Below, piece after piece: positions 9,348 to 17,642 of a stretch of 64,000 nt of DNA. The notes under the pieces were generated by a model. The model saw only the letters and a list, made by a program, of their open reading frames with translations, had not been told where the DNA came from and did not search any database. This DNA is from Curtobacterium sp. MMLR14_010. GTDB lineage: Bacteria > Actinomycetota > Actinomycetes > Actinomycetales > Microbacteriaceae. The position numbers were made by a program, and so were the translations under genes. How positions within the stretch are numbered: position 1 is the first letter of the stretch; each line of letters starts with the position of its first letter. The stretch covers positions 336,606 to 400,605 of the forward strand of contig NZ_MJGV01000079.1 in the NCBI RefSeq assembly GCF_001865015.1, read 5' to 3'.

Positions 9348-9602
9348 TCAGCGTCGGCGGCGGACGCTGAGCCGCCCGGCCGCGAAGGCGGCGACGACCG
9401 CGCCGGACACAGCGACGGCCGCCCCGATCACGACCGGCCAGTTGGTCGTGCCGGCGACGAAGGCGTAGTCGGACAGCGGGGCATAGGCGAACCACCCGGT
9501 CGGGATCCGACGGTGCGTGACGGCCACGACGGTCCCGATGACCGCGGCGAGCAGACCGAGCCACAGCGCGACGTGCGTTCCGGTCTGCCGCGGTCCGCTC
9601 AT
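9348..9602 (-). CDS. Small two-helix membrane protein
   Basis: 84 residues from MSGPRQTGTHVALWLGLLAA, with two predicted membrane helices (about residues 11-28 and 55-75) and an Arg-rich end, LSVRRRR. No family recognised. The frame extends further upstream, but the ATG at 9602 fits the hydrophobic profile, and the palindrome at 9637-9682 would interrupt any longer version. It may be cotranscribed with the OsmC gene, though the palindrome lies between them. Confidence 0.6.
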   Translation of the reverse strand: MSGPRQTGTHVALWLGLLAAVIGTVVAVTHRRIPTGWFAYAPLSDYAFVAGTTNWPVVIGAAVAVSGAVVAAFAAGRLSVRRRR

Positions 9603-9636
9603 GGCCACGAGCGTAGCCGCCGGGGGCGGCCACATG

Positions 9637-9682
9637 ACGGACGGGAGGCCCGGTGCCAGCTGGCACCGAGCCTCCAGTCCGT
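9637..9682. repeat. Gene-end palindrome, copy 1
   Basis: A 46-bp palindrome with 23-bp arms and two arm mismatches. Core CGGTGCCAG/CTGGCACCG is centred on CAGCTG; the outer part is ACGGACGGGAGG. It begins 12 bp beyond the stop of the minus-strand OsmC gene. It belongs to the family also found at 26080, 29858 and 57018, and probably acts as a bidirectional terminator or 3'-end stabiliser. Confidence 0.82.
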
Positions 9683-9694
9683 GGATGGTGCGGA

Positions 9695-10135
9695 CTACTG
9701 CTCGAGCGTCGCGTTCAGCGTGATCTCGACACCGGTGAGCGCCTTGCTGACGGGGCAGGTCGCCTTGGCGTCCTGCGCGGCCTTCTGGAAGGTGGCCTCG
9801 TCGACGCCGGAGATCTCGCCGTTGACGGTGAGGACGATGCCGGTGAGCTTGAAGCCGCCGGCGCTGTCCGGGCCGAGCGAGACGTCGGCCTTGACGTCGA
9901 GGGCCTCGACGGTGCCGCCGACCTCGCCGAGGATGGCCGAGAACTGCATCGCGTAGCAGGCGGAGTGCGCTGCGGCGATGAGCTCCTCGGGGCTGGTGGT
10001 GCCGTCGGCGTCCTCGGCGGCGCGCTTCGGGAAGGAGACGTCGTAGGTGCCGACCTTGGAGCTGGAGAGTTCGACCTGGCCGGAGCCGTCGTTCAGTCCG
10101 CCGTTCCAGGCGGTGCGAGCGGTGCGCGTGGGCAT
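9695..10135 (-). CDS. osmC: OsmC-family peroxidase
   Basis: A 146-residue thiol peroxidase of the OsmC/Ohr superfamily that reduces organic hydroperoxides. The two redox cysteines are present: Cys60 in HSACYAMQF and Cys127 in ATCPVSKAL. The early Arg/Trp segment TARTAWNGGL and SPEELIAAAH are typical of the OsmC branch rather than Ohr. Expected to be a cytoplasmic homodimer. The palindrome at 9637-9682 lies just past its stop codon. Confidence 0.9.
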   Translation of the reverse strand: MPTRTARTAWNGGLNDGSGQVELSSSKVGTYDVSFPKRAAEDADGTTSPEELIAAAHSACYAMQFSAILGEVGGTVEALDVKADVSLGPDSAGGFKLTGIVLTVNGEISGVDEATFQKAAQDAKATCPVSKALTGVEITLNATLEQ

Positions 10136-10306
10136 GCCGATCCTTTCGTCGTGGGGGAGGGACCGAGCGGACCCGCCAGAGCCGAGTCAAGCGGAGAACG
10201 CTCGTTCTCGCAACCCCTTCCCGGGGAAGACGCAGACTCGGGCACGCGCCCTCGGCGGCCGGTCCACGGCCGTGGTGGCGATATCCAACAGGTGTAGCGT
10301 GGGATC

Positions 10307-11350
10307 ATGCGTGCCGTCGTGTTCGAGCAGTACCAGACCTTCCCGTCCCTCACGGACGTCCCGAAGCCCACGCCCGGCCCGGGGGAGGTGCTCCTCAAGG
10401 TCGCCGGGGCCGGCGCCTGCCACTCCGACGTCGCCGTGTACCGCGAGTTCCAGGAGGGGCAGCCCGGCGCACAGGTCCCCGCGTTCACCCTCGGGCACGA
10501 GAACTCCGGCTGGGTCGAGTCCCTCGGCGAGGGCGTGACCGGGTTCGACGTCGGCGACGCCTACCTGGTCTACGGCCCGGTCGGCTGCGGGCACTGCCGG
10601 TACTGCTCGAAGGGGCAGGACACCTACTGCGAGAACGCCGCGACGAACCCGTACATGGGCATCGGCCTCGGCCGGGACGGCGGCATGGCGGAGTACGTGA
10701 CCGTGCCGGCGCGCAACCTCGTGCCGCTCGGTGACGCCGACCCGATCGCCGCTGCACCCCTGAGCGACGCGGCCCTGACGCCGTACCACGCGATCAAGAA
10801 CTCGCTGCCGAACCTGGCGGGCGGCGGGAAGTACGCGCTCGTCGTCGGACTCGGCGGCCTCGGGCAGATCGCCGTCCAGATCCTCACGGCGCTGACAGGC
10901 GCGACCGTCATCGCGACGGACATGAAGGAGGACGCCATGGCCCGCGCAGCGGAGCGCGGCGCGGTCACCGTTCCCGGCGGCCCGGACCAGGCGGCCCGGA
11001 TCCGCGAGATCACCGGCGGGAAGGGCGTCGACGCGGCGTTCGACTTCGTCGGTGCGACCCCGACCGTCAAGCTCGCCCAGGCGTCCATGGCCGTCGGTGG
11101 TCGGTTCACCGTCGTCGGGATCGCCGGCGGCACCACCGAGTGGAACTTCTTCTCGACGCCGTACGAGTCGACCATCACGAACACGTACTGGGGCACGATC
11201 GAGGACCTGCACGACGTCGTCGCGATGTACCGCGCGGGGCAGATCGCGCCGGACGTCGAGCGGTACTCCCTCGACGACGCGCTCGAGGCCTACCGGAAGC
11301 TCGAGGCCGGGGAGCTGTCCGGCCGAGCGGTGGTCGTGCCCACGCTCTGA
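10307..11350 (+). CDS. Zinc-dependent NAD(P) alcohol dehydrogenase
   Basis: A 347-residue medium-chain dehydrogenase. Catalytic zinc ligands Cys38, His64 and Glu65 (GACHSD and LGHENSGW) and the four structural-zinc cysteines 94, 97, 100 and 108 (CGHCRYC..C) are all present. The nucleotide-binding motif GLGGLG is at about 181-186. It should oxidise alcohols or reduce aldehydes reversibly; the substrate cannot be read. The start ATG at 10307 agrees with the family N-terminus (MRAVVFEQY). The gene is a single unit divergent from osmC. Confidence 0.9.
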   Translation: MRAVVFEQYQTFPSLTDVPKPTPGPGEVLLKVAGAGACHSDVAVYREFQEGQPGAQVPAFTLGHENSGWVESLGEGVTGFDVGDAYLVYGPVGCGHCRYCSKGQDTYCENAATNPYMGIGLGRDGGMAEYVTVPARNLVPLGDADPIAAAPLSDAALTPYHAIKNSLPNLAGGGKYALVVGLGGLGQIAVQILTALTGATVIATDMKEDAMARAAERGAVTVPGGPDQAARIREITGGKGVDAAFDFVGATPTVKLAQASMAVGGRFTVVGIAGGTTEWNFFSTPYESTITNTYWGTIEDLHDVVAMYRAGQIAPDVERYSLDDALEAYRKLEAGELSGRAVVVPTL

Positions 11351-11517
11351 GCCGTCGCGCTCGTCCCGTCGGCGCGCACGACAGCACGTGTCGTGCACGA
11401 GGGACAGCCCCCGCCCTGGGGGCTGTACCTCTCGCCGTGCCCTTGCGACCATCGTTCGGCGGCTCTCAGGGCGGGTCGCGCTCGACTCGCACCCGGTGGG
11501 TCGTCGACAGGGGAGAC

Positions 11518-12696
11518 ATGCGCAGCAGCACCACCACGACCAGGACCGGCGCCAGGACCAGGCTCGCGGCGATCACGGTGGCCACGGCCGTCGTGATGGC
11601 GGGCATCGTCGGGATCGCCGCTCCGGCCAGTGCCACGACGTACAAGAGCACCGTGAAGGCCGGCACCACCATCCAGGTGAACGACGCCGTCACCTCGGCG
11701 AACGGCCAGTTCCGGCTCGTGATGCAGGGCGACGGCAACCTCGTCGAGTACGGGATCGGCAACGTCGTCCTGTGGGCATCGAACACCGCGACCTCGCCCG
11801 GCGCCGTCGCCACGGTCGGCAAGGACGGCGCGCTCGTCCTGCACCGCGGCAACACGATCATCAAGCAGTGGGGCAAGGCCGGCGCCGCGAAGGACTTCGG
11901 CGTCCGGGCCGACGGTGAGCTCCGGATGCGCACGACGTCCAACGGCCTGCTCTGGCGCGTCACCACGTTCCAGGACCGGATCTCCTCCGGCGCGGCGATC
12001 GCCCCCGGCACGGTGCTCCGGTCGAACGCTGCTGCCGCACGCTCCTTCACGATGCAGACCGACGGCAACCTGGTGCAGTACGTCAGCGGCAAGGCCACCT
12101 GGTCGTCGCAGACGTTCGGCAACCCGGGCGCCTACGCGGCGCTGCAGCCCGACGGCAACTTCGTCGTCTACTCCGCGGACGGCCGCCGAGCCCTCTGGGC
12201 CTCGAACACCAGCGGCAAGGGCCGTGCGCAGCTCCTCGTGCAGCTCGACTCGAACGTCGTGCTCTACGGCAGCGCCGACACCCGTGTCTGGTCGACCCGT
12301 GCCGTCACCGGCCTGCGCTGGCCCGTGAAGAGCACGCGGATCACCGGCCGCTACGGCGACGACCGTGGTCCGGGACACACCCCGCGCTACCACCAGGGCA
12401 CCGATGCCGGCGTCGGCACGGGCACGCCGGTCTACTCGTCCGGTCGCGGTACCGTCACCACCGTCGTCCGGGACAACGCCAGCTACGGCAACTACGTCGT
12501 CGTGACCTACGGGCTCACCACCGTGCTCACCGCCCACCTCAGCGAGATCGAGGTGACGAAGGGGCAGATGGTCTCCGTCGGCAAGGAGATCGCCAAGTCG
12601 GGCAACACGGGGCAGTCGACCGGGCCGCACGTGCACGTCGAGACCCGGGTCAACGGTGCGCTGCAGGACCCGCTGACGGTGCTGCACTTCCGCTGA
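11518..12696 (+). CDS. Secreted bulb-lectin / M23 peptidase fusion
   Basis: A 392-residue exported protein. A signal peptide ends near APASA (about residue 39). Two bulb-type (mannose-binding-like) lectin domains follow, with the QxDxNxVxY signature in four variants: MQGDGNLVEY, MQTDGNLVQY, LQPDGNFVVY and LQLDSNVVLY. The C-terminal 130 residues form an M23/LytM zinc endopeptidase with the His-Asp motif YHQGTD and the HxH motif GPHVHVE, so the metal site looks complete. Likely role: cell-wall hydrolysis targeted by glycan binding, on itself or on competitors. The longer upstream reading frame is rejected because the ATG at 11518 precedes a clean signal peptide and has GGGGAGA in front. Confidence 0.88.
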   Translation: MRSSTTTTRTGARTRLAAITVATAVVMAGIVGIAAPASATTYKSTVKAGTTIQVNDAVTSANGQFRLVMQGDGNLVEYGIGNVVLWASNTATSPGAVATVGKDGALVLHRGNTIIKQWGKAGAAKDFGVRADGELRMRTTSNGLLWRVTTFQDRISSGAAIAPGTVLRSNAAAARSFTMQTDGNLVQYVSGKATWSSQTFGNPGAYAALQPDGNFVVYSADGRRALWASNTSGKGRAQLLVQLDSNVVLYGSADTRVWSTRAVTGLRWPVKSTRITGRYGDDRGPGHTPRYHQGTDAGVGTGTPVYSSGRGTVTTVVRDNASYGNYVVVTYGLTTVLTAHLSEIEVTKGQMVSVGKEIAKSGNTGQSTGPHVHVETRVNGALQDPLTVLHFR

Positions 12697-12732
12697 CGCA
12701 CCGGTCGCGCTGACCCGTCGCCAGGTGTCGGG

Positions 12733-14631
12733 TCAGCGTCCGGTCGCGTGGCCCTGGGCTCCTCGTGAGTTGGCGGCGGCGCCCAGCAGGCCGGTGGCCG
12801 GGTCACGCGTGACGCACGACAGCCGGCCGAGCGACCAGTCGCCGGCGCGGGTGACGACGTGGCCGAGGGCTTCGAGCCCGGCGATGACGTCGTCGCCGAG
12901 ACGGTCCTCGACGACCAGGCCGCCCGGCGTCCAGGTGCGTGGCCAGAACGACCCCGGGAACGACGTCGTGTGCAGCGCCGGGGCGTCGATCGCCTGCTGC
13001 GGGGAGTACCCGCCGACGATGGTGCGGAGCAGGAACAGCAGCTGCCACTGGTCCTGCTGGTCCCCGCCGGGCGAGCCCATCGCCATCACCGGTGTGCCGT
13101 CGCGGAGCACCAGGGTCGGCGTGAGCGTCGTCCGCGGTCGGGCACCGGGCCGCAGCGTCGTCGCGGTGCCCTCCTCGAGCCAGGTCATCTGCAGGCGGGT
13201 GCCGAGGCAGAACCCGAGCTCCGGGATCGTCGGCGACGACTGCAGCCACCCGCCGGACGGTGTCGCGCTGACGATGTTGCCCCAGCGGTCGACGACGTCG
13301 ATGTGGCTGGTGTCACCGCGCGTCTCGCCGGTCTCCATCACGATCGGTTCGCCCCGGTCCTCGTGGACAGGGTCGTCCTCCACGGGGACCGCGACCGCGT
13401 CGCCGCGGGCACCGGGCACGGTGGGCTCGCCGACGCCGGCCACCGGCTCGCCACTGGGCGTGTAGGTCTCACGGAGCGGCGGGAGCGCGCCGGCCGGCGT
13501 CGTCACCGACCCCGGGCGGAGCTCGTGCGATGCGCGCTCACCGATCAGGGACCGGCGGCGGTCCGAGTAGGCGTCGGAGAGCAGCTCGTCCATCGGGACG
13601 TCGCCATCGCCGTAGTGGACCTCGCGGTCAGCGAGCGCGAGCTTCTGGGCCTCGACGACGGTGTGCGCACCGGCGACGGTCGACGGGTCGAGCAGGGCGT
13701 CGTCGAGCGGGTCGAGCAGCCGCAGCGTCTGCAGCAGGGCCGGCCCCTGCCCCCACGGCCCGGTCTTCGCGATCGTGCAGCCGCGGAACTCGGCCGTCGT
13801 CGCTGGTTCGTACGAGGCCCGGAACGCGGCGAGGTCGTCGGCGCGGATGACCCCGGCGTGGTCGGTGCCCGAGGCGTGGCGGTGCGGGGTCCGGACGAAG
13901 CGGTCGACCGCCTCGGCGACGAAGCCGTTCGCCCAGGCGTCGCGAGCCGCGTCGATGCGGGCGACGCGACCGTCGCTGTCTGCGGCATCCAGAGCTGCGC
14001 CGGCGTCGACCAGTCGGTCGAGCACGACAGCCCAGGTCTCGTTGCGGATGATGTCCCCGGGTGCCGGTGCCGAGCCTCCTGGCATCCAGCGGTCCGCGGA
14101 GGACGGCCAGTGGTCGCGGAACAGGCTCTGGACGGTCGCGATCGTGGCGGCCACGCGCGGCGCGACCGGGTGGCCGTCGCGGGCGTAGCCGACGGCGGGC
14201 GCGAGGACGTCGGCGAGCTCCCACGTGCCGTGGTCGCGGAGCAGCAGGAGCCAGGCGTCGACCGCGCCGGGGACGGCAGCGGCGAGGGCGCCGGCACCCG
14301 GGACCAGGTCGAGGCCCTCAGCGCGGAAGTGCTCGGGCGTGGCGCGGGCGGGGGCCGGACCCTGGCCCATCAGCACGGTCGGCGTGGGGTCGTCAGCGGT
14401 GGCGAAGATCGCCGTCATGTCGCCGCCGGGGCCGTTCAGGTGCGGTTCGACGACGTGCAGGACGAAGGCGCCGGCAACGGCCGCGTCGAAGGCGTTGCCG
14501 CCGCGCTCGAGGACGGACTGCGCGGTGGCGGTCGCGATCCAGTGCGTCGAGGCGGCCATGCCGAACGTGCCCAGCAGGTCCGGCCGGGTCGTGTCGGCGC
14601 TCGGTGCGACGAACGCGGGGTTGTGGCTCAT
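12733..14631 (-). CDS. Gamma-glutamyltransferase family protein
   Basis: A 632-residue Ntn-hydrolase of the gamma-glutamyltranspeptidase family, made as a proenzyme that cleaves itself before a catalytic Thr. That residue is Thr441 in RGDTSHIDVVDRWGN. The early GMAASTHWIA, GGNAFDAAVA and GPGGDM motifs and the late MGSPGGDQQDQW, which supplies the oxyanion and substrate glycines, are intact. No signal peptide is evident, so it may be one of the cytoplasmic YwrD-like members; the true substrate is uncertain. The start at 14631 has AGGAAG as Shine-Dalgarno. The gene is divergent from the NYN gene. Confidence 0.87.
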   Translation of the reverse strand: MSHNPAFVAPSADTTRPDLLGTFGMAASTHWIATATAQSVLERGGNAFDAAVAGAFVLHVVEPHLNGPGGDMTAIFATADDPTPTVLMGQGPAPARATPEHFRAEGLDLVPGAGALAAAVPGAVDAWLLLLRDHGTWELADVLAPAVGYARDGHPVAPRVAATIATVQSLFRDHWPSSADRWMPGGSAPAPGDIIRNETWAVVLDRLVDAGAALDAADSDGRVARIDAARDAWANGFVAEAVDRFVRTPHRHASGTDHAGVIRADDLAAFRASYEPATTAEFRGCTIAKTGPWGQGPALLQTLRLLDPLDDALLDPSTVAGAHTVVEAQKLALADREVHYGDGDVPMDELLSDAYSDRRRSLIGERASHELRPGSVTTPAGALPPLRETYTPSGEPVAGVGEPTVPGARGDAVAVPVEDDPVHEDRGEPIVMETGETRGDTSHIDVVDRWGNIVSATPSGGWLQSSPTIPELGFCLGTRLQMTWLEEGTATTLRPGARPRTTLTPTLVLRDGTPVMAMGSPGGDQQDQWQLLFLLRTIVGGYSPQQAIDAPALHTTSFPGSFWPRTWTPGGLVVEDRLGDDVIAGLEALGHVVTRAGDWSLGRLSCVTRDPATGLLGAAANSRGAQGHATGR

Positions 14632-14788
14632 GACGCTGCTTCCTGGTGCTCGGGGGCGGGGCTCCTTGCATACAACCACGGCCGGTCGTCGCACCCGCGT
14701 GCACGGCATCGCACTGTGGACGGTCGGCGCTCTCCACAGCTCGGCAGTCGGTCGGCTCATCGGCTTGCCGGGGTCCGAGCATGGCGGG

Positions 14789-15508
14789 ATGCCCTGCCTC
14801 CCGCCGTCACGGCCGCGTCCGACCGCGGTCGTGTACGTCGACGGGTTCAACCTGTTCCGTCGGGCGTTGCAGGGCCGTGACGACCGCAAGTGGCTCGACC
14901 TCGAACAGCTCTGCCGACGACTGCTCCCGACGTTCGACGTGCGGCAGATCCGGTACTTCACGGCGCGGGTGCGCCACGTCGAGGGGAAGGACCCGCGAGC
15001 CCCGCAGAACCAGGAGGCCTACCTCCGGGCACTCGGCACCTTGCAGACGGTGTCGTTGCACTTCGGCACGTTCCGCGCGGACAAGCGCTGGATGGCCGTG
15101 TCACCGCTCGAGTTCGACGAGGCGGGCGAGCCTCGACGAGTCCGCGTGCGCAAGATCGAGGAGAAGGGGACGGACGTGAGCCTCGCGGCGCACATGGTCT
15201 GTGATGCCATGGACGGCATCGCCGACGTGTACTTCCTGCTGTCGAATGACTCGGACTTCGTGGACGCGCTGCGGCTGGTCCGGGAGCGGGCTGGTGCGGA
15301 GATCGGGTTGATCGTCCCGACGAGCGCTCCGGCGGCTCGGAGCCTGCTCGACCTCCGACCGGAGCACGTCCGTCACCTCCGACCTGGAGTGGTCGTCGCC
15401 AGCCAGTTCCCGCGGCGTCTGGCTGACGGCGCCGGTGGGTTCTCGTGCCCGGCGAAGTGGAGACGTACAGAAGCCCCTCTCCGAGGAGAGGGGCTTCGCG
15501 CCGGTTAG
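14789..15508 (+). CDS. NYN-domain (LabA/DUF88-like) RNase-like protein
   Basis: A 239-residue protein of the NYN superfamily, relatives of PIN/FLAP nucleases that are predicted RNA-processing enzymes. Acidic residues of the predicted metal site are visible: Asp18 in VYVDGFN, Asp129 in KGTDVSLAAHM, and Asp154/Asp156 in LLSNDSDF. Homology ends near SCPAKW (residue 224); the last 15 residues are encoded by the hairpin at 15470-15497 and look like read-through into a non-coding element. The gene is followed by a duplicated hairpin region and then by an orphan nuclease-like gene. The RNA target is unknown. Confidence 0.85.
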   Translation: MPCLPPSRPRPTAVVYVDGFNLFRRALQGRDDRKWLDLEQLCRRLLPTFDVRQIRYFTARVRHVEGKDPRAPQNQEAYLRALGTLQTVSLHFGTFRADKRWMAVSPLEFDEAGEPRRVRVRKIEEKGTDVSLAAHMVCDAMDGIADVYFLLSNDSDFVDALRLVRERAGAEIGLIVPTSAPAARSLLDLRPEHVRHLRPGVVVASQFPRRLADGAGGFSCPAKWRRTEAPLRGEGLRAG

Positions 15509-15579
15509 CCACCAGGGCACCCCGGGGGGTGGTTCGACAGTAGCGCATCAAGCGGAACCGGTCAACTGACATGTCACCG
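15465..15579 (-). ncRNA. Hairpin element, unit 1 (putative small RNA)
   Basis: First of two related units. It holds a 28-nt hairpin (13-bp arms, GAAGCCCCTCTCC and complement, 15470-15497), then a conserved 25-nt tail (CCGGTTAGCCAC...GGGCACCCCGG, 15501-15525), and a conserved end CAACTGA..GTCACCG. On the minus strand TTGACC (15565-15560), a 17-nt spacer and TACTGT (15542-15537) form a good promoter that would make an RNA of about 60 nt ending in the hairpin. The hairpin overlaps the stop of the NYN gene. Strand and transcription are inferred. Confidence 0.5.
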
Positions 15580-15610
15580 CGCAGCCATTGCCTCGCGAAA
15601 TCTCGGGAAA

Positions 15611-15729
15611 GTACAGGGGCCCTTCCTCGAGAGGAAGGGCCCCGCACCGGTTAGCCACTACGGGGCACCCCGGGTTCCGACGTCGAGCCTCCTGAGCGAT
15701 CACGACGTGAGCAACTGATACGTCACCGG
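15611..15729 (-). ncRNA. Hairpin element, unit 2 (putative small RNA)
   Basis: Second unit, 146 bp from the first. Its 28-nt hairpin (GGGGCCCTTCCTC and complement, 15616-15643) has a different sequence but the same length and loop, and is followed by the same tail (CCGGTTAGCCAC...GGGGCACCCCGG, 15647-15673). Stem sequence differs while pairing is kept, implying selected structure. Its minus-strand promoter is weaker (TTGCTC, 15714-15709). Units 1 and 2 together with a 31-bp spacer fill most of the 316-bp gap between the NYN and HsdR_N-like genes; the last 95 bp hold only that gene's upstream region. Confidence 0.48.
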
Positions 15730-15824
15730 TCGTCTCCGTTGTTGTCCCGCGGATTGGGGACAGGCGTGGTCTCATCTCGTGATTGTCTGTCAACTACGGT
15801 CGCAGTGATCAGGGGAGAAGAACC

Positions 15825-16922
15825 GTGGACTTCGAGGAACGACTGGCAGCACTCGCTGTCAAGGTGCAGAACCAGCGCGAGGCGATCCAGACCGAAGAGG
15901 CGACGAAGAACGCGTTCGTCATGCCCTTCATCTCGACGATCCTGGGCTACGACGTCTTCAACCCGCTCGAAGTCGTACCCGAGTTCACCGCCGACGTCGG
16001 GGTGAAGCGCGGCGAGAAGGTCGACTACGCCATCATGCGCGACGGTGAAGTGCAGATCCTCATCGAGTGCAAGAAGTCGACGGAGCCGCTCAAGATCGAG
16101 CACGCGTCGCAGCTGTTCCGGTACTTCTCCGTCACGAACGCGCGGATCGCGGTCCTGACCAACGGAGAGGTCTACAACTTCTACACGGACCTCGACGCCC
16201 CGAACAAGATGGACGACCGCCCGTTCCTCGTACTGGACCTGAGCGACATCGACGAGACGCTGCTGCCGGAGCTCCGGAAGCTGACGAAGGACGTCTTCGA
16301 CCTCGACTCCATCATCAGCGCCGCTGAGGAACTGAAGTACGTCGGCGCCATCAAGCGGGAGATCGCGACGCAGTTCCGCGAGCCCGACGAGGCGTTCGTC
16401 AAGCTCTTCACCGCTCGCGTCTACGAGGGGCGCTTCACGCAGGAAGTGAAGACGCAGTTCACGACCCTGGTGGCCAAGGCGTCCAAGCAGTACCTCAACG
16501 AACAGGTCAACGACCGCTTGAAGACCGCGCTGGGTGCTTCCTACTCCGCTCCGATCCAGACCGCTCCCATCGCTGAGCCGATCACGAGTGAAGCCGCGGC
16601 CGAGGACGACCTTGCCCGTGACACCGAGATCGAGACCACGCTCGAGGAGCTCGAGGGCTACCAGATCGTGAAGGCGATCGCCTGCAGCGAGGTGAAGCCC
16701 GAGCGCATCGCCCACCGCGACCAGAAGTCGTACTTCGCCGTCCTGCTCGACGACAACAACCGCAAGCCCATCGCGCGCCTGTGGTTCAACGGCAAGAAGC
16801 AGAAGTACCTCGGGCTCTTCGACGACGACAAGGTCGAGACAAAGCACGCGATCGAGTCCCTGGACGGCATCTACGAGCACGCGGAGGCAATCCGCGGCGC
16901 CGTCGCCCGCTACGTCGCCTGA
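15825..16922 (+). CDS. Orphan HsdR_N-like PD-(D/E)xK protein
   Basis: A 365-residue stand-alone protein matching the N-terminal nuclease domain of type I restriction R subunits (COG4748-like). Visible are a Gln/Glu-rich start, TKNAFVMPFISTILGYDVFN, and the active-site triad Asp67 (KVDYAIM), Glu81 and Lys83 (LIECKK), followed by the helical region QLFRYFSVTNARIAVLTNG. No helicase, methylase or specificity subunit is nearby. A C-terminal segment (ARLWFNGKKQKYLGLFDDD) is extra. The GTG at 15825 is chosen for its Shine-Dalgarno AGGGGAGAAG. A DNA-cleaving role, possibly in phage defence, is plausible but unproven. Confidence 0.8.
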   Translation: MDFEERLAALAVKVQNQREAIQTEEATKNAFVMPFISTILGYDVFNPLEVVPEFTADVGVKRGEKVDYAIMRDGEVQILIECKKSTEPLKIEHASQLFRYFSVTNARIAVLTNGEVYNFYTDLDAPNKMDDRPFLVLDLSDIDETLLPELRKLTKDVFDLDSIISAAEELKYVGAIKREIATQFREPDEAFVKLFTARVYEGRFTQEVKTQFTTLVAKASKQYLNEQVNDRLKTALGASYSAPIQTAPIAEPITSEAAAEDDLARDTEIETTLEELEGYQIVKAIACSEVKPERIAHRDQKSYFAVLLDDNNRKPIARLWFNGKKQKYLGLFDDDKVETKHAIESLDGIYEHAEAIRGAVARYVA

Positions 16923-16963
16923 GGTGAAGACGGCGTCTCGGCGCCGACCGTAAGCTCGACACG

Positions 16964-17602
16964 ATGACCTCCCGCCCCACCGCCGAGGACGTCCTGGTCG
17001 CCTTCGCGCGCACCGAGGGGGACGTCGCCGCTGCGCGCCGCGTGGCCCGACGCTTCGCGGACCTCGACGAGGGCGAACGCTCGGCGCTGCTGTGGAGCGA
17101 AGACCCTGGCGGGCGGCTGCTCGCGGTGGTGCTGCTCGTGCAGGCGATGCGGGAGCGGCCGGACCCGGAGCTGACGGACGAGTACCTCGCGGCGGCACGG
17201 GCGGAACGGCTGGACAACGCTGACCTGGTCGACATCGCCGCCGAGGAGCTCGTCGGTGCGCCGATGGTCGGCGGCTCGACGGGGCCGCTGTTCGCGCTCG
17301 TGAAGTCCGACGTGGCCTGGGTGCGACGGATCGCGGTCGTGGCGACCCTGGCGTTCGTCAAGCAGGGCGATGCCGAGGTGCCGCTCGCGATCGCCGGGCG
17401 GGTGGTCCGCGAACGCGGCGACACCGTGCAGAGCGCCCTCGGCTGGGTGCTCCGCGAGGTCGGCAAGCGGGCGTCGGAGCCGGCGCTCGTGGCGTTCCTC
17501 GAGCAGCAGGGTCGCTTCCTGACCCGAGGCGCTCTGGACACGGCGACCGAACACCTGCCGCCGGCCGTCCGTGACCGGCTGCGCGAGGGCCGCGCGAGCT
17601 GA
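16964..17602 (+). CDS. AlkD-like DNA alkylation repair protein
   Basis: A 212-residue all-helical HEAT-repeat protein of the AlkC/AlkD type: segments such as VAWVRRIAVVATLAFVKQGD and VQSALGWVLREVGKRASEPA match the conserved helical repeats, and the protein ends near the last repeat. Characterised AlkD excises bulky N3/N7 alkylpurines without base flipping. The product is slightly shorter than characterised AlkD. The gene begins 42 bp after the HsdR_N-like gene and may be cotranscribed with it. Confidence 0.72.
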   Translation: MTSRPTAEDVLVAFARTEGDVAAARRVARRFADLDEGERSALLWSEDPGGRLLAVVLLVQAMRERPDPELTDEYLAAARAERLDNADLVDIAAEELVGAPMVGGSTGPLFALVKSDVAWVRRIAVVATLAFVKQGDAEVPLAIAGRVVRERGDTVQSALGWVLREVGKRASEPALVAFLEQQGRFLTRGALDTATEHLPPAVRDRLREGRAS

Positions 17603-17642
17603 GCGCCGTTCCGGCGCCTGCTGGCCCTCGGCGACGAACCTG

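Noticed and set aside
15101..15520. Minus-strand peptide starting MPWWLTGAK, considered as a tryptophan leader peptide
   Set aside because: The second hairpin unit lacks the Trp codons and is interrupted in this frame; no biosynthetic gene follows.
15465..15729. CRISPR array or integron attC sites
   Set aside because: Only two units with long unequal spacers, no cas or integrase gene, and internal pairing of a different type.
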